Source of the DNA: Eisenbergiella tayi
GTDB taxonomy: Bacteria > Bacillota > Clostridia > Lachnospirales > Lachnospiraceae
NCBI RefSeq assembly: GCF_001881565.1
Contig: NZ_MPDJ01000004.1
Location: forward strand, 474,272-538,271
Direction of reading: 5' to 3'
DNA length: 64,000 nt
Shown here: in pieces, positions 34,550 to 43,983 of the stretch
Position numbering within the stretch: the first letter of the stretch is position 1
Layout of the letters: each line of letters begins with the position of its first letter
The notes under the pieces: model-generated
Seen by the model: only the letters and a program-made list of their open reading frames with translations
Database searches by the model: none
What the model was told of the DNA's origin: nothing
Made by a program: the position numbers and the translations under genes

Positions 34550-35378
34550 AATTTTGAACCTCCTCGATTAATTTATTCGGGGTAGACGCTCCGGCTGTAA
34601 TACCCACCAGGCGGACAGCTTTGGGTAGTTCTAAATGCAAGTCATCCAGTGTCTGTATCAAACAGGTGTGAGCACATTCCCTGCAGCATATTTCATACAG
34701 TTTTCTTGTATTGGAACTGTGCTTCCCACCGATAACAATCATTGCATCGACCTTCGCTGCAATATCCTTTGCCTCAGTTTGTCTCTCCTCAGTTGCGTTA
34801 CAGATAGTATTCACAACACTAATATCATAACCTTTTTTTAGAAAAATTTCAACTAATTCTTGAAATTTATTGTAGTTAAATGTCGTCTGTGACACAATAC
34901 ATAGCTTTTTTCCCGGTTCCGCCACGAATTCCCGGGCTTCTTTTTCCGACTCCACAACAGCCGCAGGCGTCAGTGACCAGCCCTGGATTCCCTCTACTTC
35001 CGGGTGTCCCGCGTTTCCGATAATCACGATCCGACAGCCGGCCGCACTTTCTTTTTCTACAATTTTATGAATTCTTTTCACGAAAGGGCAGGTGGCGTCC
35101 ACACACTCCAGTCCCTGTTTTTCAATTTTTTCACAGATAGATTTGGGAACGCCATGAGAACGGATAACCACAGTACCCTCTGTGAGCTTCTCCAGCTCCT
35201 CCTCGGATTCAATCACCTGCACTCCCTTTTTTTCCAAATCCTGCACGACAAATTCATTGTGTATAATCGGACCATAGGTATAAATCTTCTTACCCGACGC
35301 AATCTGTTCATAGACCTTATCAACAGCCCGCTTCACGCCGAAGCAGAAGCCGGCGCTTTCCGCAAGAATCACTTCCAT
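34530..35378 (-). CDS. ispH: 4-hydroxy-3-methylbut-2-enyl diphosphate reductase
   Basis: This 282-residue 4Fe-4S enzyme catalyses the last step of the MEP isoprenoid pathway, giving IPP and DMAPP. The three cluster Cys are in 'ESAGFCFGVKRAV', 'CVDATCPFV' and 'TICNATEERQTEA'; 'RSHGVP' and 'GAGHPEVEGI'-like motifs (here 'GNAGHPEVEGIQG') are also present. It lies between cmk (1 base upstream) and S1 (20-base overlap), the standard clostridial order. Confidence 0.95.
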   Translation of the reverse strand: MEVILAESAGFCFGVKRAVDKVYEQIASGKKIYTYGPIIHNEFVVQDLEKKGVQVIESEEELEKLTEGTVVIRSHGVPKSICEKIEKQGLECVDATCPFVKRIHKIVEKESAAGCRIVIIGNAGHPEVEGIQGWSLTPAAVVESEKEAREFVAEPGKKLCIVSQTTFNYNKFQELVEIFLKKGYDISVVNTICNATEERQTEAKDIAAKVDAMIVIGGKHSSNTRKLYEICCRECAHTCLIQTLDDLHLELPKAVRLVGITAGASTPNKLIEEVQNYVRINF

Positions 35379-35379
35379 A

Positions 35380-36051
35380 TTATCTGCATCCTTTCTGCCG
35401 GCAGATTTCCAGAATGGTATCCACTACCTGAGGGATATCCATATCGGAGGTATCCACCAGATATGCATCCTCAGCCTGGCGCAGGGGAGCAATTTCCCGG
35501 TTTCTGTCCCTGGCATCCCGTTCGATAATATCCTTTTCAATTTTTTCAAAGGCTTCCGGCGTTCCCTTAGCCAGAAGCTCCTCATATCTGCGCTTCGCCC
35601 TCACTGCACTGTTCGCCGTAAGAAAAATCTTCACGTCGGCATTGGGAAGCACGCAGGTACCGATGTCCCTGCCATCCATAATCACATTTTCACTGGAGGC
35701 CAGATCCCGCTGAAGCTGCAGCAGCCTTTCCCGTACCGCCGGAACGGCAGAAGCCCTGGAAGCCATGTTTCCCACTTCCTCCGTCCGGATAAAGCCGTTC
35801 ACATTTTCCCCGTTCAAAAGTACGGCCTGTTCCCCGTTCTGATAAATAAGGGTGACTTCCGCTCCTGTACAGGTATTGCTGACAGCCTCCGTATCATCAG
35901 GCTTCACCTTTTCACGGAGCAGGTACAGAGCAATCGCCCGGTACATGGCTCCGGTATCCACATAAACATATCCCAGCTTCTTCGCAAGCTGTTTGGCAAT
36001 CGTACTTTTTCCGGCTCCTGCCGGTCCGTCAATAGCAATATTATAACTCAT
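35380..36051 (-). CDS. cmk: Cytidylate kinase
   Basis: This 223-residue kinase phosphorylates CMP and dCMP. The P-loop 'IDGPAGAGKSTIAKQLA' follows directly after the start, and 'DGRDIGTCVLPNADVKIFLTA' and 'RDRNREIAPLRQAEDA' are the CMP-binding and lid motifs. The open frame extends to 36150, but the ATG at 36051 has AGGAG 6 bases upstream and begins at the family's usual 'MSYNIAIDG', so I choose it. It lies in the operon with the flavoprotein, ispH and S1. Confidence 0.95.
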   Translation of the reverse strand: MSYNIAIDGPAGAGKSTIAKQLAKKLGYVYVDTGAMYRAIALYLLREKVKPDDTEAVSNTCTGAEVTLIYQNGEQAVLLNGENVNGFIRTEEVGNMASRASAVPAVRERLLQLQRDLASSENVIMDGRDIGTCVLPNADVKIFLTANSAVRAKRRYEELLAKGTPEAFEKIEKDIIERDARDRNREIAPLRQAEDAYLVDTSDMDIPQVVDTILEICRQKGCR

Positions 36052-36106
36052 TTCCGCTCCTGTTCCTGCACTCTGCCTAAGTACGGCAGATGCTCCTTTC
36101 AATTTA

Positions 36107-37420
36107 TCAGGGGATACTCGCTCCCGCCAGATGCCCGGTCGACCAGGCAATCTGCAGGTTAAAACCTCCTGTCAGCGCATCCAGATCCAGCATTTCCCCT
36201 GCCAGGTACAGGCCGGACACCAGTTTTGATTCCATGGTGGAAGGATTCACTTCCTTCACTTTAATGCCGCCCCGGGTTATGATCGCTTCTTCAAAGCCCC
36301 TTGTACCCGTCACCGTCAGGGTAAGTCCCTTGATGCATTCTATGAAAAATTTTCTTTCTTCTCTCGTTATTTCATGAACCTTCTTTTCCGGGTTGATACC
36401 TGAAAGCTGAATCATCACCGGAACAAGCCGGGCCGGGAAAAGACCGTCCACTGCATTTTTAAACTGTTTATTCTTATTATCTTCAAAATCCCGGAGAATC
36501 CGTTTATCCAGCTGTTCTGCGGAAAGCGCAGGCTTTAAATCCAGCTTCAGGAGCGCAGGCGCTTCTCTCCCCATGTTTTCCGCCGTTTTCCCCGTTTTTC
36601 CGGCCTGCTTTTCTTTCTTCCTTCTCAGCTTTTCCGCCGCCGTCTGATAATAGCTGCTGGCACTTAAAATCAGCGGGCCGCTCACACCAAAATGGGTAAA
36701 AAGCATTTCCCCGAAGCCTTCATAAATTTCTTTTCCTTCTATATATAAAGAGGCGTTTACATTTTTCAAAGCAAGCCCCTGCAGCTGCCTGCACCATTCT
36801 TCTTTTATGTGAAAAGGGACGAGGGATGGTTTACAGGATACGAGTGTATGACCGGTCTCCTGTACCATGCGGTACCCGTCTCCGGTGGAGCCGGTAGCCT
36901 GATAGGACAGCCCGCCGCAGGCAAGAACCACCGCATCCCCTTTTACCTCTTCTCCGGACAAAAGCTTAACTCCCTTTATCCTTAAGGAACCTTCTTCTCC
37001 TGCTTTTTCTGTGAGAAGTTTTTTTACCGGCGTATAAAGACGTATCTCTACGCCCGCTTTTTCCAGCGCTCCTGACAGGGCCCGGATTACATCAGAGGAA
37101 TGATCCGATACCGGAAACACGCGGTTTCCTCTCTCCGTTTTCAGGGGACAGCCATGGGTTTCAAAAAACTGCTGCACGGCATTATTATCAAAACCATAGA
37201 AAGCGCTGTACAAAAACTTGGAATTGCTGACCACATTGTCAAACAATTCCTGTGGTTCACAGGCATTGGTAACATTGCACCGTCCCTTGCCTGTAATATA
37301 AATTTTCTTACCCAGCTTTTCATTTTTTTCAAAGAGGGTGACCCTGTGGCCTTTTCCGGCTGCTGCCAGCGCCGCCATCATCCCCGCGGCTCCTCCGCCC
37401 ACTACCAAAACCCTGCTCAT
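36107..37420 (-). CDS. BaiN/HI0933-family flavoprotein oxidoreductase
   Basis: This 437-residue protein has an N-terminal FAD-binding Rossmann motif 'VLVVGGGAAGMMAALAAAGKGHRVTLFEKN', the family-specific 'KLGKKIYITGKGRCNVTN', and a C-terminal 'GGIKVKEVNPSTMESKLVSGLYLAGEMLDLDALTGGFNLQIAWSTG' block. Members include BaiN, which acts in bile-acid dehydroxylation in C. scindens, but most are housekeeping genes found next to cmk in Clostridia, as here. Function in this organism is unknown. Confidence 0.9.
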   Translation of the reverse strand: MSRVLVVGGGAAGMMAALAAAGKGHRVTLFEKNEKLGKKIYITGKGRCNVTNACEPQELFDNVVSNSKFLYSAFYGFDNNAVQQFFETHGCPLKTERGNRVFPVSDHSSDVIRALSGALEKAGVEIRLYTPVKKLLTEKAGEEGSLRIKGVKLLSGEEVKGDAVVLACGGLSYQATGSTGDGYRMVQETGHTLVSCKPSLVPFHIKEEWCRQLQGLALKNVNASLYIEGKEIYEGFGEMLFTHFGVSGPLILSASSYYQTAAEKLRRKKEKQAGKTGKTAENMGREAPALLKLDLKPALSAEQLDKRILRDFEDNKNKQFKNAVDGLFPARLVPVMIQLSGINPEKKVHEITREERKFFIECIKGLTLTVTGTRGFEEAIITRGGIKVKEVNPSTMESKLVSGLYLAGEMLDLDALTGGFNLQIAWSTGHLAGASIP

Positions 37421-37498
37421 GATTTGCTCCCATCTGCGGCATCCGCCGCATGCTTTTTTATCATATATTTATTACCGGAGGGTGAATCAGTATTTCCT

Positions 37499-38461
37499 TC
37501 AACCCTTCTGTTTCTCCGTCAGGGACGCATCCGGCTTACGGCGGCTGCCTTCTATGGAAGGCATGGTAAGAATGGTATCTTCATCTATAAAATTAATTTC
37601 ATCATTGACATAAACCTGATAATTATTCCACGCACCTTCCAATGATTCCAGGCTTTCCTTTACCGTATCCGGCCTTTTCAGGCACAGCGCCACCACAAGG
37701 GCATTAATCAGGCTCAGCGGGGCCGCCAGGGAATCCACAATGGAAACCATGTTGCTCCTGGCCAGAAGATTACAGGAAGAATAAAGATTCATAGGGGAAT
37801 GAACACTGTCCGTTATTGTGATGACTCTTGCATTTCTGTCATTGGCAAATTCCATCGCCTTCAGCGTGCGCATGGAATAGCGCGGAAAACTGATTCCTAT
37901 AATAGCATCTTCTTTCCCAATACGCAGCATCTGCTCAAAAACCTCACTCAGGCTTGTGGTTTTCAGCTGCACGATATTCCCCCGGATCATATTCAGGTAA
38001 AAGCTTAAAAATTCCGCCAGCGGAGCACAGCTTCGTATTCCCACTATATATATGTTCCTGGCTTCAAGTATAATATCAACTGCGGTCTGAAAAGCGGCGG
38101 TGTCCAATTCTTCCATGGTACAGCGGATATTCTCCATATCGCTCTGCAGCACACTGCTGAGCACCTCCGACTGAGTGCTTCGGCCATACCTGGCTCCTAC
38201 CTGTCCGACCGTGTTCAGCTTACTCTTCACCCAGGAGGCAAGCGCCGCCTGCATGCTTGGATATCCCTCATAGCCAATTCCTGCCGCAAAGCGTACCACC
38301 GTGGATTCACTGACCTGCAGCTCATCCCCCAGCCTTGCCGCCGTCATAAACGCCGCCTGGTCATAATGCTCCATTATATAGGAAGCAATCTTTTTATGCC
38401 CTTTGCTCATCCCGGAATACTTTTGGTTGATTCTGGTGATGATGTCACAATTATTATTCAT
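37499..38461 (-). CDS. MurR/RpiR-family transcriptional regulator
   Basis: This 320-residue regulator has an N-terminal HTH_6 domain ('MSKGHKKIASYIMEHYDQAAFMTAARLGDELQVSESTVVRFA' region, about 16-70) and a SIS sugar-phosphate-binding domain (about 120-250, 'NIYIVGIRSCAPLAEFLSFYL'). A charged tail follows. Such regulators sense phosphosugars. It precedes the flavoprotein by 78 bases on the same strand; whether it regulates that operon is unclear. Confidence 0.88.
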   Translation of the reverse strand: MNNNCDIITRINQKYSGMSKGHKKIASYIMEHYDQAAFMTAARLGDELQVSESTVVRFAAGIGYEGYPSMQAALASWVKSKLNTVGQVGARYGRSTQSEVLSSVLQSDMENIRCTMEELDTAAFQTAVDIILEARNIYIVGIRSCAPLAEFLSFYLNMIRGNIVQLKTTSLSEVFEQMLRIGKEDAIIGISFPRYSMRTLKAMEFANDRNARVITITDSVHSPMNLYSSCNLLARSNMVSIVDSLAAPLSLINALVVALCLKRPDTVKESLESLEGAWNNYQVYVNDEINFIDEDTILTMPSIEGSRRKPDASLTEKQKG

Positions 38462-38641
38462 TCCTGTTTACTCTTTATTCTCGCGAACATAACGTCTCCA
38501 GATAGATCAGGCGGGATCAGCTTGTCCCTGACGACTGTTCACGTATCAATTCTGCCGCAGCCCCCCGCAGGAGTATTGAATTTCTTTTTTTACAAACGTA
38601 CAGATTCATTTTACAGACTGTGTACTGCGGTGTCAAGATAG

Positions 38642-38675
38642 CAAAAGAAAAGAGCCGGAGCAGAACTGCTTCGGC
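38642..38675 (-). terminator. Terminator after the serine hydrolase gene
   Basis: On the minus strand GCCGAAGCAG pairs with CTGCTCCGGC (one G-T pair) around two bases, followed by TCTTTTCTTTTG. It closes the AraC-serine hydrolase transcript. Confidence 0.88.
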
Positions 38676-38698
38676 CACTTAGTATGTACTTTCATTCT

Positions 38699-39859
38699 TC
38701 AGCTGAATACTATATTTTTTATTTTTCTAGTTAAATTACTGGTGCCAAAATCCTTTTTCTGTGTCATAAAAATCAAAGTAATCTTTCTGACAGGATCATT
38801 AACAAAATATGTTCCAAGCCAGCCATCCCATCCATATTCTCCTGCACTTCCCAGAATCCCTGCCAGCTTTCTGTCCGTCAGTATACGCATCAAATTTCCA
38901 TAGGTATGTCCGTCCAGTCCAAACCATTGGCTGAAGCTTTCCTGCCTTTTACTATCGAGACCGCATCCGGTAAAAAAACGAACAGTTTCTTCTTCCAAAA
39001 TCCTAATATCCCCATTTTTTCCTCCATTCAATAGCATATCCGCAAAACGGAAATAGTCATCCGCGGTAGATAGCAATCCCGCTCCGCCAGATTCAAATGG
39101 ATTAGGACAAGCCGATATCCTTATTCCTAAATGATCCTGCTCATAAGGTTTCAGCTTCTGTTCCTGTACCGATTCATATACGGTCGCAAGCCGCTCTCTT
39201 TTTTCATACGGAAGGAAAAATCCCGTATCTTCCATTCCTAATGGGCCAAATAATCTTTTTTCCAGAAATTCTCCAAAACGTATTCCGGAAGCGGCCTCTA
39301 CCACTGCCCCCAGAATATCTGCAGACACTCCATACTGCCAGGATTCTCCCGGCTGAAAAGCAAGAACACAGCCACCTATTTCATCCGCAAAACGCTTAGT
39401 GGTGAATACTCCACCGGATTTCATCTCTTCCTCAAGTTTTGCATAAACATTTCCTGTCTCAAGCTCTGCACGGTTTAATTGGCCCGGATATGTTAATCCT
39501 GATGTCATAGAAAGAAGATCTTTTATAATCATCTGTTTTTGTACTGGTACTATTTCGTCCCCTTCCATAACTGATTGTCTGCCGAAGCTTGGAACATAGC
39601 GGGAAACCGGCTCATATAAATCAATGACTCCCTCTTCCAAAAGTATCATGACAGCTGCAGCAGTAATCGGCTTGCTCATTGAAAAAAGATGATAAATTGT
39701 ATTACGGCTTATTGGGCGCCTTTCTTCTCTATTAGCCCATCCACTTTCCAGATAACATATCTCCTGTCCTTCTCTGTTTACTAAAATACAACCACCGGCA
39801 ATTTCTTCTTCCTCTACAGCCCTTTCCAGACACTTTTGCAGCAGTATTTCCTTATCCAA
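38699..39859 (-). CDS. Serine hydrolase (class C beta-lactamase family)
   Basis: This 386-residue protein has the penicillin-binding-protein-like fold used by esterases and beta-lactamase-related enzymes. The nucleophile motif SxxK is 'FSMSKPITAAAVM', and 'WQYGVSADILG' supplies the conserved Tyr. There is no signal peptide, so it probably acts in the cytoplasm as an esterase, for instance deacetylating imported pectin fragments; that role is inferred from the neighbouring GH28 and ABC importer. Translation starts at TTG, with the ribosome binding site inside the end of the AraC gene 3 bases upstream. Confidence 0.85.
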   Translation of the reverse strand: MDKEILLQKCLERAVEEEEIAGGCILVNREGQEICYLESGWANREERRPISRNTIYHLFSMSKPITAAAVMILLEEGVIDLYEPVSRYVPSFGRQSVMEGDEIVPVQKQMIIKDLLSMTSGLTYPGQLNRAELETGNVYAKLEEEMKSGGVFTTKRFADEIGGCVLAFQPGESWQYGVSADILGAVVEAASGIRFGEFLEKRLFGPLGMEDTGFFLPYEKRERLATVYESVQEQKLKPYEQDHLGIRISACPNPFESGGAGLLSTADDYFRFADMLLNGGKNGDIRILEEETVRFFTGCGLDSKRQESFSQWFGLDGHTYGNLMRILTDRKLAGILGSAGEYGWDGWLGTYFVNDPVRKITLIFMTQKKDFGTSNLTRKIKNIVFS

Positions 39860-39862
39860 AGT

Positions 39863-40720
39863 TCACCTTTCCTCCTCAAGATTATCCCCATATACCTTTA
39901 AATATTCATTAGGTGTATAGCCAGTCTGTTTCTTAAATATAGCATAAAAATGGCTCAGATTATTAAACCCCGACATATAGCAGATATCAGTTATATGATA
40001 TTTTTTCTGAACCACCAGTCCCATAGCATAATTAATCCTTCTCAAATTGATGAATTCTGTTGGTGTCATATGCAGATATTTCCGAAATATACGAATAATA
40101 TACTCATGGGAATAGCTGGAACACTCCAATAGTCTGGGCAAACCCTGCACAAAATTTTCTGTCTGACTCATCTGTTCTATTAACTCAGAAAGCCATGGAG
40201 GCATAACCTGAAGCTGTTTTGTTTCCGTCTGTCTGATTTTGTTACAGAGTATATAAATAAAAAACGGGAAAACAGAATGGAAGTACCGTTTCCGTTCCAT
40301 TCCACGAGGATGACTCTCAATTCCTTTAAGCTTATTCTCAAATTCCGTTTTTTCAGCTCCATTCAGCATTACATGCGGAGGAAGTTTTGGAACATTTACC
40401 ATTGATAGAGGAAACTGACTCCATCGAAATCCCTCTGCTGCTTCATCACAGGTGAAGCCTATGCTTGTCATTTGGAATTCCGAATAATTTAAAGAATCAT
40501 AACTATGAACATCCCATGGACGAATGAAAACAAAAGCACCACTGGAAACCACAATACGCTCACCATTGACACAATGAATAGCTTTCCCTTTATTCACATA
40601 AAATATCTCATAAAAATCATGTGTATGTAAAGGAGAGGTTTCTCTTACATTTGCGTTAAAGGCATCCCCCGCACCACTCTCTTGTTCGCATTCCGGCAAT
40701 GTCCACTGTATTATTTCCAT
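39863..40720 (-). CDS. AraC-family transcriptional regulator
   Basis: This regulator of 285 residues has an N-terminal cupin sensor ('HTHDFYEIFYVNKGKAIHCVNGE') and two C-terminal helix-turn-helix units ending in 'ITDICYMSGFNNLSHFYAIFKKQTGYTPNEY'. The frame is open to 40738, but the ATG at 40720 follows AAAGGAG with a 5-6-base gap. It likely senses a sugar and activates the adjacent pectin locus. Confidence 0.9.
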   Translation of the reverse strand: MEIIQWTLPECEQESGAGDAFNANVRETSPLHTHDFYEIFYVNKGKAIHCVNGERIVVSSGAFVFIRPWDVHSYDSLNYSEFQMTSIGFTCDEAAEGFRWSQFPLSMVNVPKLPPHVMLNGAEKTEFENKLKGIESHPRGMERKRYFHSVFPFFIYILCNKIRQTETKQLQVMPPWLSELIEQMSQTENFVQGLPRLLECSSYSHEYIIRIFRKYLHMTPTEFINLRRINYAMGLVVQKKYHITDICYMSGFNNLSHFYAIFKKQTGYTPNEYLKVYGDNLEEER

Positions 40721-40805
40721 AGTCTCTCCTTTAACCATTTCTCGTGTAAAGCAGCATTCTTACATCTTTTACTTTAACAGAAATATTCACTCTATGGAAT
40801 CAGCA

Positions 40806-42146
40806 TTAATTTGGAAACAATTCCGCATGTTTGCACCTGATTACCGCACTTTTCAATTCCTTTCCTTCGAAACTTTTTATTCGTATATTACTCACCTTAA
40901 TATTCTCACACTCCTGAAGAAGCAGCCAGTATTGCTCTTCCCCCTCCGGGAGGCATATCTGTGCTTCACTCGGGCTCACGTCTATTTTTTTCTCACCTTT
41001 TAGATAAACGTTCTTACTCCTCCTTTTTTCATAATAAATACCATCAATAGATATATCTTTTACATTTCCTGCTTCTCCGACTATCGCAACTGCATTTTCT
41101 GCCAGACAGCTGATATTCTTTAGTTGTATATCACGTATATTCACAGACAAATCTCTGTCAGGAACCGGATTGCAGTAGGAATCATTATTATGATATAATG
41201 CAAAAATGCAAATAGGTTCACCATTCCCCCACCAATTTCCTGCCCGTACCCTGGTTTCAAGCCGCATATTTTCAACCAGGACATGTTCCACCAGCCCTGT
41301 CCTGCTACTGCACATAATGCAGAACCCCCTGTTGCTATCCTTCACAATACAGTTACTGATTGTCACATTACGGATTATTCCGTGCATATATCCTAATACA
41401 ATTGTTTTGGAACAGGAACGTAGAATACAGTCAGATATTACAAAATTTTCGCAGGGTTTTTCCCAGTCCAATACGGAAGTCAACGCAATACAATCATCAC
41501 CACAGGAAATATTGCAGCCATGAATAAATACTTCTTTGCAGCCACAAAAATGAAGTCCGTCATCATTTGGTATCCGTAAATCGTTATTTATGTATAAAGC
41601 TTCCACACGAATATCTGTACAGTCATTAAAAGACACAGTCCAACTGGGAGAATTCAGAATTTTAATTTCTTTAAGACACAGATGATGGCATTTATTAAAA
41701 AACAAAGGTTGTGTTACTCTGTATTGGTATGTAGCCGTACATTCCTCTATTTGTTCTTCACTGAACTCCCTGCCGTAATCAGGGACTTCCCTTTTAGCCA
41801 TATCAAAAAAAGCATCTGAACTCAGATCGATACTTCCTTCTCCATATATATTGATATTTTCCTGATTTTCAGCATACAGCAGGGATATTGTTTTTTTCAT
41901 TTCATTGTGAAGGAATCCATTTTCATAATAATCATTTATATTTGAAGATCCCTTCAGAACAGCTCCTCTTTCCAAATATAGAGAAGTATTTTTCAAATGT
42001 ATTGTTCCGGATAAATATACTCCTGACGGAATGATTACGGTTCCTCCACCAGCCTCATCTATAAGATCAACAGCTTTTTGGATTTCTTTTGTACAGAGTG
42101 TATTTTCCCTCGCACCCAAATCTTTGATATTTATCTTTTTTCCCAT
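40806..42146 (-). CDS. Glycoside hydrolase family 28 polygalacturonase
   Basis: This 446-residue right-handed beta-helix enzyme cleaves galacturonan linkages. The family motifs are in order: 'IPNDDGLHF' (NTDG-like), 'SCGDDCIALTS' (GDD), 'VLGYMHGIIRN' (G-x-H-G-like) and 'SNRGFCIMCSSRTG' (RIK-like). There is no signal peptide, so it is probably cytoplasmic and works on imported oligogalacturonides. It lies 33 bases downstream of the ABC permease genes in the same operon. The N-terminal 'KINIKDLGARENTLCTKEIQKAVD' is typical of bacterial intracellular GH28. Confidence 0.9.
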   Translation of the reverse strand: MGKKINIKDLGARENTLCTKEIQKAVDLIDEAGGGTVIIPSGVYLSGTIHLKNTSLYLERGAVLKGSSNINDYYENGFLHNEMKKTISLLYAENQENINIYGEGSIDLSSDAFFDMAKREVPDYGREFSEEQIEECTATYQYRVTQPLFFNKCHHLCLKEIKILNSPSWTVSFNDCTDIRVEALYINNDLRIPNDDGLHFCGCKEVFIHGCNISCGDDCIALTSVLDWEKPCENFVISDCILRSCSKTIVLGYMHGIIRNVTISNCIVKDSNRGFCIMCSSRTGLVEHVLVENMRLETRVRAGNWWGNGEPICIFALYHNNDSYCNPVPDRDLSVNIRDIQLKNISCLAENAVAIVGEAGNVKDISIDGIYYEKRRSKNVYLKGEKKIDVSPSEAQICLPEGEEQYWLLLQECENIKVSNIRIKSFEGKELKSAVIRCKHAELFPN

Positions 42147-42179
42147 TTTCCGACCAATCTCTTTCCTGTTTTTGTTCTA

Positions 42180-43025
42180 TTATTCTTTTACTGCGCCATC
42201 AGAAAAGCCTTTATAAATATACTTCTGAGCAAAAATAAATGTTAGAAATACAGGCATCGTTACCAGGATAATTCCAGCCGCAATCACACTCCACTGTGCA
42301 CTGTATGGTCCGATAAACCTATATAATACTGTTGACATAACTCCTTTTTGGGTTGAACTTAAATATAGATATGATGTATAAAAATCATTATAGATATATG
42401 TAGTTTTGATAATACAAGCGGTCACCACCGCGGGTTTCAGCATGGGAAGTAAAATTTTAAAATATATACCAATAAAAGAGCTTCCTTCCATCATAGCTGA
42501 TTCATCAATAGAAAAAGGTATCTGGCTCAAATACTGTTTATATAAATACAAACTTACAATATCTACCCCTGAATAAAGTATTACAATACTGCTGAGATGA
42601 TCTGTAAGGCCAATTCTCACAAAATCCTTAAAAATTATCAAATGAACTATTGTTCCGGGGACAAATGAAGCCAGCAGATAGATCTTATCCAATATCGCTT
42701 TTCCTTTAAATTCAAACCTTGAGAAACAATATGCTACCATAGTATTAAATAGTGTAGATGTAACACAGGCGAATACAATTATTACTACAGTGTTTTTAAA
42801 GCCAGTAAGAATTTGTCCCTGAGAAAATGCCACTTTATAATTTTCAATATTTGTCCAATTCTTCGGTGGTGTAATACCGTTTGTACTAAGAAATTCAATC
42901 TTTGTTTTAAATGAGCCAAAAAATACTCCTAATATTGGATATAAGATACTGAATACTATCAGAAGCAACAGTATATACCTCAATATTGAAAATATTATTT
43001 TTTTTCTTTTGCCATCAGTAAACAT
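42180..43025 (-). CDS. Carbohydrate ABC transporter permease (MalG type)
   Basis: This inner-membrane permease of 281 residues has six helices and the EAA loop 'IDESAMMEGSSFIGIYFKILLPMLKPA'. The open frame begins at a GTG at 43046, but the ATG at 43025 has GGGAGGAAAAAG immediately upstream, so I use it; it then overlaps the previous permease by 11 bases. Together with the second permease and the binding protein it forms a CUT1 sugar importer; the ATPase is not encoded here, as is common when MsmX-like ATPases are shared. Confidence 0.92.
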   Translation of the reverse strand: MFTDGKRKKIIFSILRYILLLLIVFSILYPILGVFFGSFKTKIEFLSTNGITPPKNWTNIENYKVAFSQGQILTGFKNTVVIIVFACVTSTLFNTMVAYCFSRFEFKGKAILDKIYLLASFVPGTIVHLIIFKDFVRIGLTDHLSSIVILYSGVDIVSLYLYKQYLSQIPFSIDESAMMEGSSFIGIYFKILLPMLKPAVVTACIIKTTYIYNDFYTSYLYLSSTQKGVMSTVLYRFIGPYSAQWSVIAAGIILVTMPVFLTFIFAQKYIYKGFSDGAVKE

Positions 43026-43932
43026 CTTTTTCCTCCCTAAAAGCACAATTACGGAGAATCATTACCAAACCAGCTATCAGAAGCATCACTATAGCCATAG
43101 CACATGCTTCTCCAAATTTATTATATGTAAAAGCAGTTTCCAGCATTGTGGTTGAGAAAGTATTTGTTCCATTCTTACCAGATGTAAGGATATATGGAAT
43201 ATCAAACACTGCTATAGAGTTTACAATGGAAAAAGTGGCCATCAGACCAATAATCATTTTCATATTAGGAAAAGTAATCGCTGTAAACTGACGCCAGGTT
43301 CCTGCTCCGTCAATAGCGGCAGCATCATAATATTCCTTGGATATTGACTGCATTGTACCCAGATAAATCAGAAAGCTGTATCCCACATTCTTCCAAAGAA
43401 AAACATATCCCAGAGCCCAGTTAACGGTTCCGGGATTACTAAGCCAGATCCGTACCAGCCCTCCTGATCCTAATGCATTAAGCAGAACGTCGAATGCTCC
43501 ATCCGGTTGATAAAAAATACGATAAGTCAATGCTACTGCGACACCGTTCATAATAAATGGGAAGAAAATGATTCCTTTAAAGATACTGTTTCCTTTCATT
43601 GGTTTGCTTAAAAGTACTGCAAGTGCCAGAGATATTATCTGCTGCAGAACTCCTGCAGCCAGATAATATCCCGCAGTTTTGAATACATTTCTGTAAGTCT
43701 CATTCGTAAAAACATGAACATAATTTCCCCAGCCCACAAAATGCTGACTGCCTGACGTCCCCCTCCAGTCTGTAAAACTGTAATATAACATAGACAGTAC
43801 TGGATATACACTGAAGTAAAACAGGAAAAGAAGAGGTATGCTTAAAAAAATTATCAGGGTAATACATTCCTGTCTCCTACGCTTACGACGGAAATTCTGT
43901 ACTTTCTTTTTCTCTCTGTAACTTGCTGCCAT
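43015..43932 (-). CDS. Carbohydrate ABC transporter permease (MalF type)
   Basis: This permease of 305 residues has six helices and the EAA motif 'YYDAAAIDGAGTWRQFTAITFPNMK'. The cytoplasmic N-terminus is basic ('SYREKKKVQNFRRKRRRQE'). The frame extends to a GTG at 43974, but the ATG at 43932 has a purine-rich GGAGAGGGGAAGAGG site, so I choose it. It sits between the binding protein and the second permease. Confidence 0.92.
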   Translation of the reverse strand: MAASYREKKKVQNFRRKRRRQECITLIIFLSIPLLFLFYFSVYPVLSMLYYSFTDWRGTSGSQHFVGWGNYVHVFTNETYRNVFKTAGYYLAAGVLQQIISLALAVLLSKPMKGNSIFKGIIFFPFIMNGVAVALTYRIFYQPDGAFDVLLNALGSGGLVRIWLSNPGTVNWALGYVFLWKNVGYSFLIYLGTMQSISKEYYDAAAIDGAGTWRQFTAITFPNMKMIIGLMATFSIVNSIAVFDIPYILTSGKNGTNTFSTTMLETAFTYNKFGEACAMAIVMLLIAGLVMILRNCAFREEKDVY

Positions 43933-43983
43933 CCTCTTCTTCCCCTCTCCGTATTCCTTTTCTGCGCTTGTCACACCGGAAGA

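Noticed and set aside
33377..35378. Frameshift splitting an IspH-S1 fusion
   Set aside because: Each gene is complete with its own ribosome binding site and the overlap is only 20 bases, so two normal genes are the simpler reading.
36052..36150. N-terminal extension of cytidylate kinase
   Set aside because: The extra 33 residues lack a start signal and the ATG at 36051 matches the family start.
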